A DNA stretch of 64,000 nucleotides from Palaeococcus pacificus DY20341 (GTDB lineage Archaea; Methanobacteriota_B; Thermococci; Thermococcales; Thermococcaceae), in assembly GCF_000725425.1 (NCBI RefSeq), contig NZ_CP006019.1:1524480-1588479 (forward strand). Direction: 5' to 3'. The notes beneath the pieces were generated by a model, which did no database searches, was not told where the DNA came from, and was given only the letters and a program-made list of their open reading frames with translations. Made by a program: the position numbers and the translations under genes. Positions 11,941 to 19,770 of the stretch are shown one piece after another. Position 1 is the first letter of the stretch, and each line of letters opens with the position of its first letter.

Positions 11941-13171
11941 TTAAGAACACCTCCCTAGAGCCATTTAAAACTTCTCTAGGAATTTCCAATCGCTCAAGCG
12001 TCGAAGGTCTGATATATCGTTTAAAGTATTTTTTCAGCAGGTTCCCCTCACCATCTCTTAGCTCTACAATGGCGTTTCCCATCTCTACAGCAGGTCTAAA
12101 GAAAGCCACGACGTTCCTCTCATCATTCCACTCAATCCTATGAGGAGTCAGCGTTCTAATGTTCTCACCCGGCTTCAATAATATCGGCTCCTTACGCTTA
12201 GGCTCCCCATTGAGGTACTTTTCCACGCCATTAGCAGCTATTTGAGCGCTCTCCACCGCGTCATCGACATAGTCAAATATCTGCACCAAGTTTCCAACGG
12301 CGAAAACTCCGCTCACGCTCGTCTCAAAGAATTCGTTTACCTCTGGGCCGCGCGTCCTAGGGTCTATCCTTGCTCCGAGCTTTTGAAGCTTCGCCGAATA
12401 TGGAATAAGACCAACTGAGAGTATCACCGTGTCGCATGGGTAAAACTCCTCGCTTCCTGGAATTGGATTCCATCTCTCATCAACCCTTACCAAAACAACA
12501 CCTTCGACCCGATTCTTTCCAACAATTTCCTTAACGATAGTGCGCGGCTTAAATGGAATCCCAAAGTCCAAAACACACTGCTGCACGTTCCTTGGGAGGC
12601 CCGCGAAGAACTCTTCGGGGAAGACAATTAAGATTTTTTCAACGCCTTCTAAATAGAGGTGCCTAGCCACTATCATCCCCACGTCTCCGCCGCCTACTAT
12701 AACGACGTTCTTTCCCGGAAGAACGCCGTAAAGGTTCACTAATCTTTGCACCATTCCCGCGGTATAAACTCCCGCTGGTCTCGTACCCCCAATTTTTATC
12801 TCGAATTGATGCCTTTCCCTGCACCCTAACGCATAGACTATCGTCTTCGTCTCGATGCGCTCAACTCCTCTCGGACTTACACTCACGATCTCCTTAATCC
12901 CATTTCTAACGCTGACGGACTTCACATAAGACTGGAATTGGACTTCAACACTAAGGGCTTTGACCCTATCGATGAAAAATCCTGCAAATTCAGGGCCTGA
13001 GAGAGCTTTTCTAAAGAGCTTTGTTCCAAAGCCGTCGTGGATGCACTGGTCAAGCACACCTCCCAACTCTTCCTTTCTCTCAATTAGTGCAACATCATAT
13101 CCCTTCTCCGCCAATTTTGATGCCGCTGCAAGCCCAGAAGGGCCGCCACCAATTACAACGACGTCCTTCAT
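11921..13171 (-). CDS. FAD/NAD(P)-dependent oxidoreductase of the glycerol operon
   Basis: This 416-residue two-dinucleotide-binding flavoprotein has an N-terminal FAD motif (VVVIGGGPSGLAAASKLAEKG) and a second Rossmann motif (NVVIVGGGDVGMIVARHL). Near the C-terminal third, FETSVSGVFAVGN is the usual FAD pyrophosphate-binding strand. It resembles NADH-oxidase/thioredoxin-reductase-like subunits found beside GlpA homologues and probably moves electrons between the dehydrogenase and NAD(P) or ferredoxin. The ATG overlaps the upstream stop by 4 nt, and GAGGTGAG is the ribosome binding site. Its physiological electron acceptor is not evident. Confidence 0.85.
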   Translation of the reverse strand: MKDVVVIGGGPSGLAAASKLAEKGYDVALIERKEELGGVLDQCIHDGFGTKLFRKALSGPEFAGFFIDRVKALSVEVQFQSYVKSVSVRNGIKEIVSVSPRGVERIETKTIVYALGCRERHQFEIKIGGTRPAGVYTAGMVQRLVNLYGVLPGKNVVIVGGGDVGMIVARHLYLEGVEKILIVFPEEFFAGLPRNVQQCVLDFGIPFKPRTIVKEIVGKNRVEGVVLVRVDERWNPIPGSEEFYPCDTVILSVGLIPYSAKLQKLGARIDPRTRGPEVNEFFETSVSGVFAVGNLVQIFDYVDDAVESAQIAANGVEKYLNGEPKRKEPILLKPGENIRTLTPHRIEWNDERNVVAFFRPAVEMGNAIVELRDGEGNLLKKYFKRYIRPSTLERLEIPREVLNGSREVFLSVSRRS

Positions 13172-14937
13172 AGGGCCTCACCTCTAACAGGCCCATTGAA
13201 GAGCTTTGCCTCATTGCTCTCCTTTACGACCTCATTAATTGGAACTCCAAGCTCCTTCGATAGAATGGCAGCTATTTTAAGAGTACAGTAACTCCCTTGA
13301 CACGTGCCCATTCCCGCTCTCGTACGCCTTTTTATCGCATCTATACTCTTAGCTCCTCGTTTTATTGCCTCCACAATCTCCGCCTCAGAGACCATCTCAC
13401 ATGTACACACTATATTGCCCCACCGTGGATCTTCCTTTATTTTAATATTAAGCTCCTCTAAGCTCATCTCCGCTGCAGAAGGCATGGGCTCTCTCTTGGG
13501 ATTGAAATTTGGATTACTCTCAAGTTTAAGGCCCATCTCCTTAAGCTTCTCAACAGCATACTCTGCTATCGCTGGTGCTGAAGCTAACCCCGGCGACTGA
13601 ATTCCCGCAACATGAAGAAAATTCCCAACCCACTTGGCTGGCCGTATTATAAAGTCTTCAGTAAACGTAGGTGCTCTAATACCCGCAAAGTACCTTATGA
13701 TTTTATCCCTCGGAAAATCAGACATTATCGGAGAGTAGCGCTTGAGAATGAAATCTATTTCCTCACGCTTAACGGTTGTGTCCTCCTTATCCGGCACCTC
13801 AACAGCCGTAGGCCCCCAAATCACGTTGCCGTGAACCGTGGGGTTTATTCCCCCACCCTTGCTCCGAGAATGCGAAGGAAACCTAAGTTCAGAGAGACAG
13901 TGATTAACTAACTCGCCAAGATCCTTGTGGAAGAGTAATTCCACCCCCTTCCTCGGGTGAATTGTGTACTCCCTCGCTCCTGCAAGCTCCGCTATTTCAT
14001 CCGCATAGACTCCAGCAGCATTAACTACATAGCGGCATAAAAACGTGCCCCTGTTCGTCACAACACCTTTAATTTCACTTCCCTCTTTAAGAAAACCAAC
14101 AACCTCTGTGTTTAAGTGAATATCAACGCCGTTCTCTTTGGCGTTCTCCGCCAGCGCAATGGTTAATTCATAAGGATCCAAAATCCCAGTTGAAGGAACA
14201 TAAACCGCTGCCACAGCCTCTCGAGTTGCATTGGGCTCCATCTCAAAAATTTTCCTCCCCCTAAGAATTTTAATTCCCTTAACGCCATTTCTCATACCCT
14301 TGAACTTAACAGCCCATGGAGCAATGTATTTTAAGACGAACATGTAGAGCGGTCCAGGGAGATATTTTTTGTAAGCTTCGAGCGTTCTCGGTGTTATAAG
14401 CCAGAGACTTCCAACGCGCTTGAAGCGAACCCCCAGCTCTCTACAAAGCTCGTCGTACATGGCGTTTCCTTTGATGTTCAGCTCTCTTTTGAGCGTATTC
14501 TTTGGAGGAGCAACTCCTGGGTGTATCATACCATTGTTCGCTCTCGAGGCACCTAAAGCAACATCAGGCCCCTTCTCGAGTAGGGCAACGCTAACTTTGT
14601 ACTTAGAAAGCTCCCTCGCAATTGCAGTCCCTATCACTCCTCCTCCAATTATTACAACCTCGTATTCTCCAACAATCTTCCTCTTGTTCTCTTCAAAAAT
14701 CCTTTTTCTCCTCTCCCATCTCTCTTTAACTCTATCTTCCGGATAGCCCTTCCACTTAATCTCATTCACCACCCCCTCGACACCTTTAATCTTTCCTACA
14801 GCAAGCCCTATTTCAACCCACTCTTCGTAGCTCCCCACTTTGCCGTAAAGGAATACTATACCATCCTTAATCTCAAAAGAAATTTCGTAGGGGAATTTCT
14901 TCAAAGTCTTAGCCACCTTCGATTCGAGCATCCTCAT
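13168..14937 (-). CDS. Glycerol-3-phosphate dehydrogenase (GlpA-like) with N-terminal BON domain
   Basis: This 589-residue flavoprotein oxidises glycerol-3-phosphate to DHAP. Residues 1-65 read as a BON domain (ISFEIKDGIVFLYGKV ... GVEGVVNEI), which is unusual for GlpA. The FAD motif EVVIIGGGVIGTAIARELSK follows at about 95, and then a DAO domain. The C-terminus has a BFD-like [2Fe-2S] domain with cysteines in CTCEM and MGTCQGSYC. ATG 14931 is an equally good start, since GAGGGATGAGG precedes it. The gene begins within the end of the GlpC-like gene. The BON domain suggests membrane or partner association, which is inference. Confidence 0.88.
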   Translation of the reverse strand: MRMLESKVAKTLKKFPYEISFEIKDGIVFLYGKVGSYEEWVEIGLAVGKIKGVEGVVNEIKWKGYPEDRVKERWERRKRIFEENKRKIVGEYEVVIIGGGVIGTAIARELSKYKVSVALLEKGPDVALGASRANNGMIHPGVAPPKNTLKRELNIKGNAMYDELCRELGVRFKRVGSLWLITPRTLEAYKKYLPGPLYMFVLKYIAPWAVKFKGMRNGVKGIKILRGRKIFEMEPNATREAVAAVYVPSTGILDPYELTIALAENAKENGVDIHLNTEVVGFLKEGSEIKGVVTNRGTFLCRYVVNAAGVYADEIAELAGAREYTIHPRKGVELLFHKDLGELVNHCLSELRFPSHSRSKGGGINPTVHGNVIWGPTAVEVPDKEDTTVKREEIDFILKRYSPIMSDFPRDKIIRYFAGIRAPTFTEDFIIRPAKWVGNFLHVAGIQSPGLASAPAIAEYAVEKLKEMGLKLESNPNFNPKREPMPSAAEMSLEELNIKIKEDPRWGNIVCTCEMVSEAEIVEAIKRGAKSIDAIKRRTRAGMGTCQGSYCTLKIAAILSKELGVPINEVVKESNEAKLFNGPVRGEAL

Positions 14938-16084
14938 CCCTCAGGAGGTCGTGAATAAACTCCACCAAATCTAGGACTTTTAAATCACCCACACCTTCAA
15001 GCGCCATTTTACATGTTGGACAGGCAGTTATAACCAGTTTAGCTTCCTCTCCAAGCTCATTCGCCCTTTCCCTAGCTATTTCATCAGCAAGTTTTGGATT
15101 TAGGCGCGATACTGCACTTCCACCATGGCCACAGCAGAATGTCTCTTTTCCGCTCCTCCTTGGAGCCGCGACCTCAAGTCCCTCCACTTTAGAGAGCACG
15201 TTCTTCAATGTGTCTGGCTTCTCAAGACCTATGGCAAGCTTGCACGGGTCGTGAAACGTCACAACACCCTCTGCTCTAATGTTCTCAAGGTTCTCCTCCA
15301 ACAACTCGGCAATGTGTACGACTTTTGGCTCGATCTTTACACCATACCTTGGATAGAGAACTCTATAAGCGTAGGCACAGGAGGGACACGAGACAACTAC
15401 GAGAGAAGCTCCGCTCGAATTTATCCTTTCCGCCTGCTCTTTAGCAAGCTTTTTGAAAAGCTCCTTATTGCCAAGGTTATAAGCTGGAACTCCACAGCAC
15501 TTCTCTTCGATAGTGAAAGCTTTATGGCCGAGCTTATCGAGAACGTAGAGCGCTTTATCTGTCAACGTAGGATAATTTTCCCTTATTGCACAGCCCCTCA
15601 GGTAGAGAACCTCACCTCTCGCTTTCCACACTTTTTCTTCCCTTGGCTCACCATAAACGTAGCCATGCTTTTCTAAGTTCTCAAACACCTCTTTGAACTC
15701 CTCAAAAGTCACTCCCTTCTCAACAGCCTCTTCTTTAATGGGCCTTATCAAATCAGCTACCGAGAACTCAAAGGGGCACCACTGGGAACAGGCATCACAT
15801 GAGAGACACATGTAAAGAGGTTCCAGGTTCTTTAGGTTAAGCTCAACTTTCCCTTCCCTTATTAAAAATGCCACCCTTGATTTTCCTGCAGGAGAAGTCG
15901 TTTCCTTTCCATCCACTATGCTTATTGGACAAGCATGGCGGCACATGTTTGGGCAGAGAGCACACTTTACTAAGTCATCTGGACCTGAGAGCTTGCCGCT
16001 TATGAACTTAAAAATCGTTGGAGCATTTCTAATGAGCCCAAAGCCTTTAACTTCATCACGGAGCCAGTCCCATTTACCGTGCAT
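14909..16084 (-). CDS. GlpC-like Fe-S / CCG-domain electron transfer protein
   Basis: This protein of about 391 residues has two [4Fe-4S] ferredoxin motifs near the N-terminus (CALCPNMCRHACP and CLSCDACSQWCP). Two CCG repeats follow, EEKCCGVPAYNLG and ETFCCGHGGSAV, as in GlpC and HdrB-type subunits that bind noncubane clusters. It most likely accepts electrons from the GlpA-like flavoprotein or from the alkyl-DHAP-synthase-like flavoprotein encoded on either side. ATG 16084 is used, because the GTG at 16090 is within the stop codon of the upstream gene. The downstream gene starts 29 nt inside it. Confidence 0.87.
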   Translation of the reverse strand: MHGKWDWLRDEVKGFGLIRNAPTIFKFISGKLSGPDDLVKCALCPNMCRHACPISIVDGKETTSPAGKSRVAFLIREGKVELNLKNLEPLYMCLSCDACSQWCPFEFSVADLIRPIKEEAVEKGVTFEEFKEVFENLEKHGYVYGEPREEKVWKARGEVLYLRGCAIRENYPTLTDKALYVLDKLGHKAFTIEEKCCGVPAYNLGNKELFKKLAKEQAERINSSGASLVVVSCPSCAYAYRVLYPRYGVKIEPKVVHIAELLEENLENIRAEGVVTFHDPCKLAIGLEKPDTLKNVLSKVEGLEVAAPRRSGKETFCCGHGGSAVSRLNPKLADEIARERANELGEEAKLVITACPTCKMALEGVGDLKVLDLVEFIHDLLRDEDARIEGG

Positions 16085-16086
16085 CC

Positions 16087-17508
16087 TCACACCCCCATGT
16101 CCCTTGGATTCATAACCTCTCGCTCATCAAGGGCTCTCTTTACTCTCCTAAGAAGCTCGAAAGCGCTCCCCAGTTCTTCCTTGAGCCACTTCCTCCTTTG
16201 CCGTCCAATCCCATGATGATGGCTTATAGCCCCTCCACTTTCGAGGGTAGCTTTCATGGCCGCGTTCCAAACGTCGTTATAGAACTCAGTTGGACTCTTC
16301 CCCCTTGGAGTGCTTGCGAAAGTGAAGTAGAAACATACTCCTTGCGGATAAAAGTGCGAAGCGTGCGCAGATGCAAAGAGAACGCCTTTAACAGAGCGCA
16401 TCGCATTGATAACATTATTATAAAGCTTTAATGCATTGCTCCAGTGGACAGAAACCTCAATTGTGTCAAAAACAACGCCCAGTGGAGCAAATTCGGAAGC
16501 TTCTTTAACGTTGAAGCGCGTTTTGAGCCAGCGTTTTACGAGCTCTTCCCCCAATGGCTTGCCTTTGAACTCCTCTTCCACAATTTTCCTCTCTGCGCTC
16601 GCTATGTTTGAGTCCCCTTCGATAATCATTACTGTGGCAACTTTTCCATAGGCCTCGTCAAACTTGTAAAAGTGCCTTTTAGTCTCGATTTTATCGTAAA
16701 TCCTGATTACTGCAGGTTTTGCTCCTCTCCGTAGAATACGACGCACTGAGAGTAGCGCATCCTCTAAACCTTCCGATGCAAATGAGAGCATGATTCTCTC
16801 TTCAGGATAGGGCCAAACTTTGAGCCACGCTTTTGTGACAACCCCTAACGTCCCTTCACTCCCTATAAAAAGCTTTTTCAAGTCAGGGCCCGTTGCACTC
16901 CTCGCATGAGGCTTCAATGTTATCACATCTCCCCAAGGAAGAACAGCCTCAAGTCCAAGCACCATATCCTCTATTCCACCGTATTTAGTAGAAAACTGTC
17001 CCGTCGCTTTCGTTGCTATCCATCCTCCTACAGTCGATGGATAGAGCGACTGCGGAAAGTGTCCTAGAGTATAGCCCTTTTTATTGAGGTATTTTTCGAG
17101 ATAGTAGCCATTCACTCCAGCATGTGCTTCTAAAAGCAGGTCGTCCTCATAAAGCTCAAGAGAGCGCATCCTCTTCAAATCGAGCACTATTCCACCATAC
17201 TCAGGAACCGCAGCACCTAAAACTCCTGAACCCCCACCATAGGGATAAATTGGGACTTTCTCTTCATAAGCAATCTTTACAACTTTTACAACATCCTCTG
17301 TACTTTCAGGCCAGACTACTGCGTTAGGAAGCGCGGGAACTTTTCCCTCAAGCATCCAGTGTAAAGTTATAGGCCAATAATCGTGGCTGTATGATAACAA
17401 GTCAACTTCCTTTGTGGATACCTTCTCATTTCCAAGAAGAGATGAGATTTTGCTTATCACAACCTCAAAATTCCCGTGGCCCCTTTTCATGACTTCTTCA
17501 AGCGGCAA
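16087..17508 (-). CDS. FAD-linked oxidase, alkyl-DHAP-synthase-like
   Basis: This flavoprotein of about 473 residues belongs to the VAO/GlcD superfamily. It has a PP-loop FAD domain (YPYGGGSGVLGA, YPSTVGGWIATKATGQ, GSEGTLGVVTKAW). Near the C-terminus, ISHHHGIGRQRRKWLKE matches the His-rich loop of alkyldihydroxyacetonephosphate synthases, which use DHAP esters. It is the first gene of the glycerol operon. No ATG has a proper site, but TTG 17508 is preceded by GGGGTGAT with a 3-nt spacer, and ATG 17490 is the alternative. It may equally be a dehydrogenase for a DHAP or G3P derivative. Confidence 0.82.
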   Translation of the reverse strand: MPLEEVMKRGHGNFEVVISKISSLLGNEKVSTKEVDLLSYSHDYWPITLHWMLEGKVPALPNAVVWPESTEDVVKVVKIAYEEKVPIYPYGGGSGVLGAAVPEYGGIVLDLKRMRSLELYEDDLLLEAHAGVNGYYLEKYLNKKGYTLGHFPQSLYPSTVGGWIATKATGQFSTKYGGIEDMVLGLEAVLPWGDVITLKPHARSATGPDLKKLFIGSEGTLGVVTKAWLKVWPYPEERIMLSFASEGLEDALLSVRRILRRGAKPAVIRIYDKIETKRHFYKFDEAYGKVATVMIIEGDSNIASAERKIVEEEFKGKPLGEELVKRWLKTRFNVKEASEFAPLGVVFDTIEVSVHWSNALKLYNNVINAMRSVKGVLFASAHASHFYPQGVCFYFTFASTPRGKSPTEFYNDVWNAAMKATLESGGAISHHHGIGRQRRKWLKEELGSAFELLRRVKRALDEREVMNPRDMGV

Positions 17509-17532
17509 ATGTATCACCCCAGAATACAAATA

Positions 17533-17544
17533 TGCATTAATGCA
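17533..17544. promoter_or_regulatory. Palindrome at the start of the glycerol operon
   Basis: The perfect 12-bp palindrome TGCATTAATGCA lies between a TATA-like element (TGTTATAACTC on the minus strand, about 17566-17576) and the ribosome binding site of the first glycerol gene. It would therefore overlap the transcription start. That position suits a repressor operator, but the binding protein is unknown. Confidence 0.45.
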
Positions 17545-17641
17545 AGATTATGTTATGTAGCAAAAGAGTTATAACATTTACGTATGTCTAAGTTGATTGA
17601 TGTTAAAAAGCAATCATGAGAAGAAAAACGACAATTAAAGA

Positions 17642-17839
17642 TCAAACTTCTTCAAGCTTTTTCTTGACCTCTTCGGTGTTTTTCTTTGTCTCTTCAAGAG
17701 AGTTCCTTAAGTTGTTGAGCTCTACTTTAAGCTCACTTAAAGTTTTGTTCATCTGGTAAAATGCGAAGACCATTATCACTATCAATATAAGCCCCAAGAC
17801 AATTGAAATCCATCCGCTTGGCGTTCCGCTATACGGCAT
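17642..17839 (-). CDS. Small single-TM protein with cytoplasmic coiled coil
   Basis: This 65-residue protein has one hydrophobic helix (about 10-30, WISIVLGLILIVIMVFAFY) followed by a heptad-rich charged tail rich in Glu, Lys and Leu, ending KKKLEEV. It lies 3 nt downstream of the ArsR-type regulator, with ribosome binding site GAGGAGTGAG. A protein of the same plan (23223-23444, ending NKILEEV) is encoded in the second half of this cluster, so the two are probably paralogues. No enzyme function is visible. A scaffold or accessory role is a guess. Confidence 0.7.
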   Translation of the reverse strand: MPYSGTPSGWISIVLGLILIVIMVFAFYQMNKTLSELKVELNNLRNSLEETKKNTEEVKKKLEEV

Positions 17840-17842
17840 TTC

Positions 17843-18139
17843 TCACTCCTCCTTCAGATTTTTTATAACATCATTATCAATCAAAATCCTAAAAGCTTTT
17901 GCCTTGTAGTACTTCTTAGCCCTCGGATCTCCAGGCTCTAAGCGAAGTTCGCTTTCAACCAAACTGGCCTTCTCAAGCTTTTTTAAATGGAGATAGAGCA
18001 GCTGGCGTGATATATTGAGTTCCTTGGCGAGTTCGTAGACATACCATTCCTTTTCGCTGAGCATCTTAAGTATTCTAATCCTTATTGGTGAGCTCAATGC
18101 TTCTCCTATTAGTGCCAGTTCGCCTATTGTCTCGACCAT
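17843..18139 (-). CDS. ArsR-type winged-helix transcriptional regulator
   Basis: This is a regulator of about 98 residues with the ArsR-family helix-turn-helix: ALSSPIRIRILKMLSEKEWYVYELAKELNISRQLLYLHLKKLEKASLVES, followed by a wing with GDPRAKKYYKA. There is no cysteine pair typical of metal sensors. I choose ATG 18139 (GTGAT 4 nt upstream). A longer frame reaches 18253, but a TATA-like AAAGGTTTTTATC at about 18203-18216 lies within it. The region before this start contains half-sites matching the operators at 19676 and 24906, so this is the best candidate regulator of the cluster. Confidence 0.8.
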   Translation of the reverse strand: MVETIGELALIGEALSSPIRIRILKMLSEKEWYVYELAKELNISRQLLYLHLKKLEKASLVESELRLEPGDPRAKKYYKAKAFRILIDNDVIKNLKEE

Positions 18140-18158
18140 AGTCATCACGTAGAAATTT

Positions 18159-18185
18159 GTTACATAAGACATCTTTTGGTTACAT
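18159..18185. promoter_or_regulatory. Direct half-site repeats upstream of the regulator gene
   Basis: GTTACAT occurs at 18159-18165 and 18179-18185, exactly 20 bp apart (two helical turns), around the expected transcription start of the ArsR-type gene. TTACAT is also the core half-site of the palindromes at 19676-19701 and 24906-24931, so autoregulation by the gene product is plausible. This is inference from sequence similarity. Confidence 0.5.
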
Positions 18186-18431
18186 GAATAAATGTTGAAG
18201 AAAGATAAAAACCTTTCCATCTGGGGGCACCGGTTCTGGCGGTATTCTGACATCCTTCATGCCCCCTAAGTTACCCCCTTATTCAGCGTTCTTTCAGTGG
18301 GACCGTTAAAGGTTAAGAGGGTATCCGAATACGCATTTGAATTGTTTTCTGTTGTTCTGATGGGAACGCTGGGGTGAGGGGGAAACTTGGGGAGCTCCGG
18401 GTGATGTTAAAACGATTATTCTGACCCCACG
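18186..18431. other. Intergenic region
   Basis: About 250 bp lie between the regulator gene and the next minus-strand operon end. It holds the regulator's TATA-like element near 18203-18216. I see no tRNA, no repeat and no open frame with a ribosome binding site in the remainder, where the composition is mixed and locally G-rich at 18367-18405. Confidence 0.4.
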
Positions 18432-18599
18432 CTATCTCTTAAAGAGTGCATATATCAGGCCAGCTATTAGGAGGAACGGCAGCAACAGGAAGGCCAGCCT
18501 AAAAAACAAAATAAATATCCAAAGGAATCCAAAGCCCCAAAAGGCCCAGCCAAAACCCCATCTCCTCCTTCCCATCATTGGCCCTCCAAATCCTCTCAT
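18432..18599 (-). CDS. Small hydrophobic membrane protein, Trp/Phe-rich
   Basis: This 55-residue protein begins MRGFGGPMMGRRRWGFGW. It then has two closely spaced hydrophobic stretches rich in Trp and Phe and ends YALFKR. ATG 18599 is chosen because GAGGTGAG stands 6 nt upstream, although a longer frame opens at 18656. It lies 10 nt after the 101-residue gene in the operon headed by the DUF2202 protein. It resembles the Gly/Met/Trp-rich tail style of its neighbours, and the function is unknown. Confidence 0.65.
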   Translation of the reverse strand: MRGFGGPMMGRRRWGFGWAFWGFGFLWIFILFFRLAFLLLPFLLIAGLIYALFKR

Positions 18600-18609
18600 A
18601 TTTCTCACC

Positions 18610-18915
18610 TCACTCAGGCAGATAAAGCCATCCCACGATTGTTTCTCCATAGTCAAGCGTCACTTTAACCCCAAAAGGTGTTTGATACGCACTTCCAATG
18701 CTCAGCTCATCAATGGAGTAATCACCAGCAATTTTCCCAATGTAGTGTCCATAACTGTCGCTGAGCTTTTGAACAATTCCTTTAGATGTTTTAAACTTCT
18801 CAATTTTTACCTTTTTGAGGACTTTTAGAGCATCTTCCTTAATTTCCTCAACATCAATCTCCTCAATTGGGAATTCGCCATATTCAACGAAGTGCCAAAC
18901 TTTAACAGCTTCCAT
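18610..18915 (-). CDS. Conserved protein sharing a domain with the 24411-24890 product
   Basis: This 101-residue soluble protein has a C-terminal half (GIVQKLSDSYGHYIGKIAGDYSIDELSI ... FGVKVTLDYGETIVGWLYLP) that aligns by eye with the C-terminus of the exported 159-residue protein at 24411-24890 (GITVQKLVYDGDYVGKIVGDYDLSELSI ...). It has no signal peptide, so it is probably the cytoplasmic paralogue. The ribosome binding site GGAGGAGGT precedes the ATG. It is encoded 43 nt downstream of a DUF2202 gene and is probably in its operon. Function unknown. Confidence 0.75.
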   Translation of the reverse strand: MEAVKVWHFVEYGEFPIEEIDVEEIKEDALKVLKKVKIEKFKTSKGIVQKLSDSYGHYIGKIAGDYSIDELSIGSAYQTPFGVKVTLDYGETIVGWLYLPE

Positions 18916-18958
18916 ATTTACCTCCTCCTTCTTTAAAGGTTAGAGAAAAAACGAAAGC

Positions 18959-19660
18959 TCATCTTCTACCTCCAAACCCTTTCATGCCTCTTCCCATTTG
19001 GCCTCTGCTCATTGAGCTTGAAACTATCTCTTGATATTGCTCCTCGCTGATAACTTGAGGCTCATAGCTCACACCATAAGTGCTCAACGTCCTTGTGAAT
19101 GCCCTTAAGTGGCTCTCTGAGCCGCTTATGAGGCTCTCGTAGACTTGGATTATATCCGCGTTGTCGGTCTTAGCTATCCACTCCTCCAGATCCTTAATGT
19201 CAACTTCCTCTATCAGTGCACCAACCTTCAAAGCGTCCTCTAATGACTGGCTTCCCTGAACGATTAACTGGTCGTAAAGCTCTTGGAGCTCTGGGTTTGT
19301 GAAGACTCCAACCTCGTCAACTGCCGGATCGGTGAGGTTGTACTTCTCAATGAGTGAGAGTATTGCATCGGTGTGCGTTTGCTCGCTTTGGGCAATGTTT
19401 TGGAATACTGGAAGACCGTACATCTCGTAGAGCGTTAGGTAAACGTCCCTCGCCAACTTCTCCTCCTCACGCATGTAGAGTAAGCCATCAATCTCCTCTT
19501 GGCTTAAACTGCTTGTCTCGTAGATTCCAATATATGGCCTATCTTCAACCGCTTGACCCTTATCCCATGTCTCTGCCCACCACGGCATCGCAGCTACGCT
19601 ACCAAGGATCACTCCAAAGAGGATCCCCAACAATCCAATTCCCAACAATTTTTTCCTCAT
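18959..19660 (-). CDS. Exported DUF2202 ferritin-like protein
   Basis: This 233-residue protein has a signal peptide (MRKKLLGIGLLGILFGVILGSVAAM) and a DUF2202 four-helix ferritin-like domain. Candidate di-iron ligands occur in helix order: Glu65-67 in REEEKLARD, Glu93/His96 in SEQTH, Glu151/152 in ALIEEVD and Glu182/His184 in SESHL. The C-terminus is Gly/Arg/Met-rich. ATG 19660 follows GAGAGGTGG, and the ATG at 19678 is part of that site. The promoter carries BRE/TATA CGAAAACTTTATAAA and a 26-bp palindromic operator. The role (metal binding, peroxide defence or surface redox) is unproven. Confidence 0.85.
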   Translation of the reverse strand: MRKKLLGIGLLGILFGVILGSVAAMPWWAETWDKGQAVEDRPYIGIYETSSLSQEEIDGLLYMREEEKLARDVYLTLYEMYGLPVFQNIAQSEQTHTDAILSLIEKYNLTDPAVDEVGVFTNPELQELYDQLIVQGSQSLEDALKVGALIEEVDIKDLEEWIAKTDNADIIQVYESLISGSESHLRAFTRTLSTYGVSYEPQVISEEQYQEIVSSSMSRGQMGRGMKGFGGRR

Positions 19661-19675
19661 GTTCTTCCACCTCTC

Positions 19676-19701
19676 CATATGTAAGTCTAATATTACATAT
19701 G
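19676..19701. promoter_or_regulatory. 26-bp palindromic operator (copy 1)
   Basis: Arms CATATGTAA (19676-19684) and TTACATATG (19693-19701) are perfect inverted repeats around an 8-bp spacer. The site lies about 10 nt downstream of the TATA box (TTTATAAA, near 19711-19718, minus strand) of the DUF2202 operon and runs into its ribosome binding site. A repressor bound here would cover the transcription start. A nearly identical promoter plus operator occurs at 24906-24960. Confidence 0.8.
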
Positions 19702-19770
19702 CATCAATAGTTTATAAAGTTTTCGGTTAAAGCACAAGGATTAAAAAGCGAGCAGTACTCACCTCGCGCC

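Noticed and set aside
15125-15676. 183-residue plus-strand frame within the GlpC-like gene
   Set aside because: It overlaps conserved cysteine motifs of the real minus-strand gene and shows no domain or start signal.
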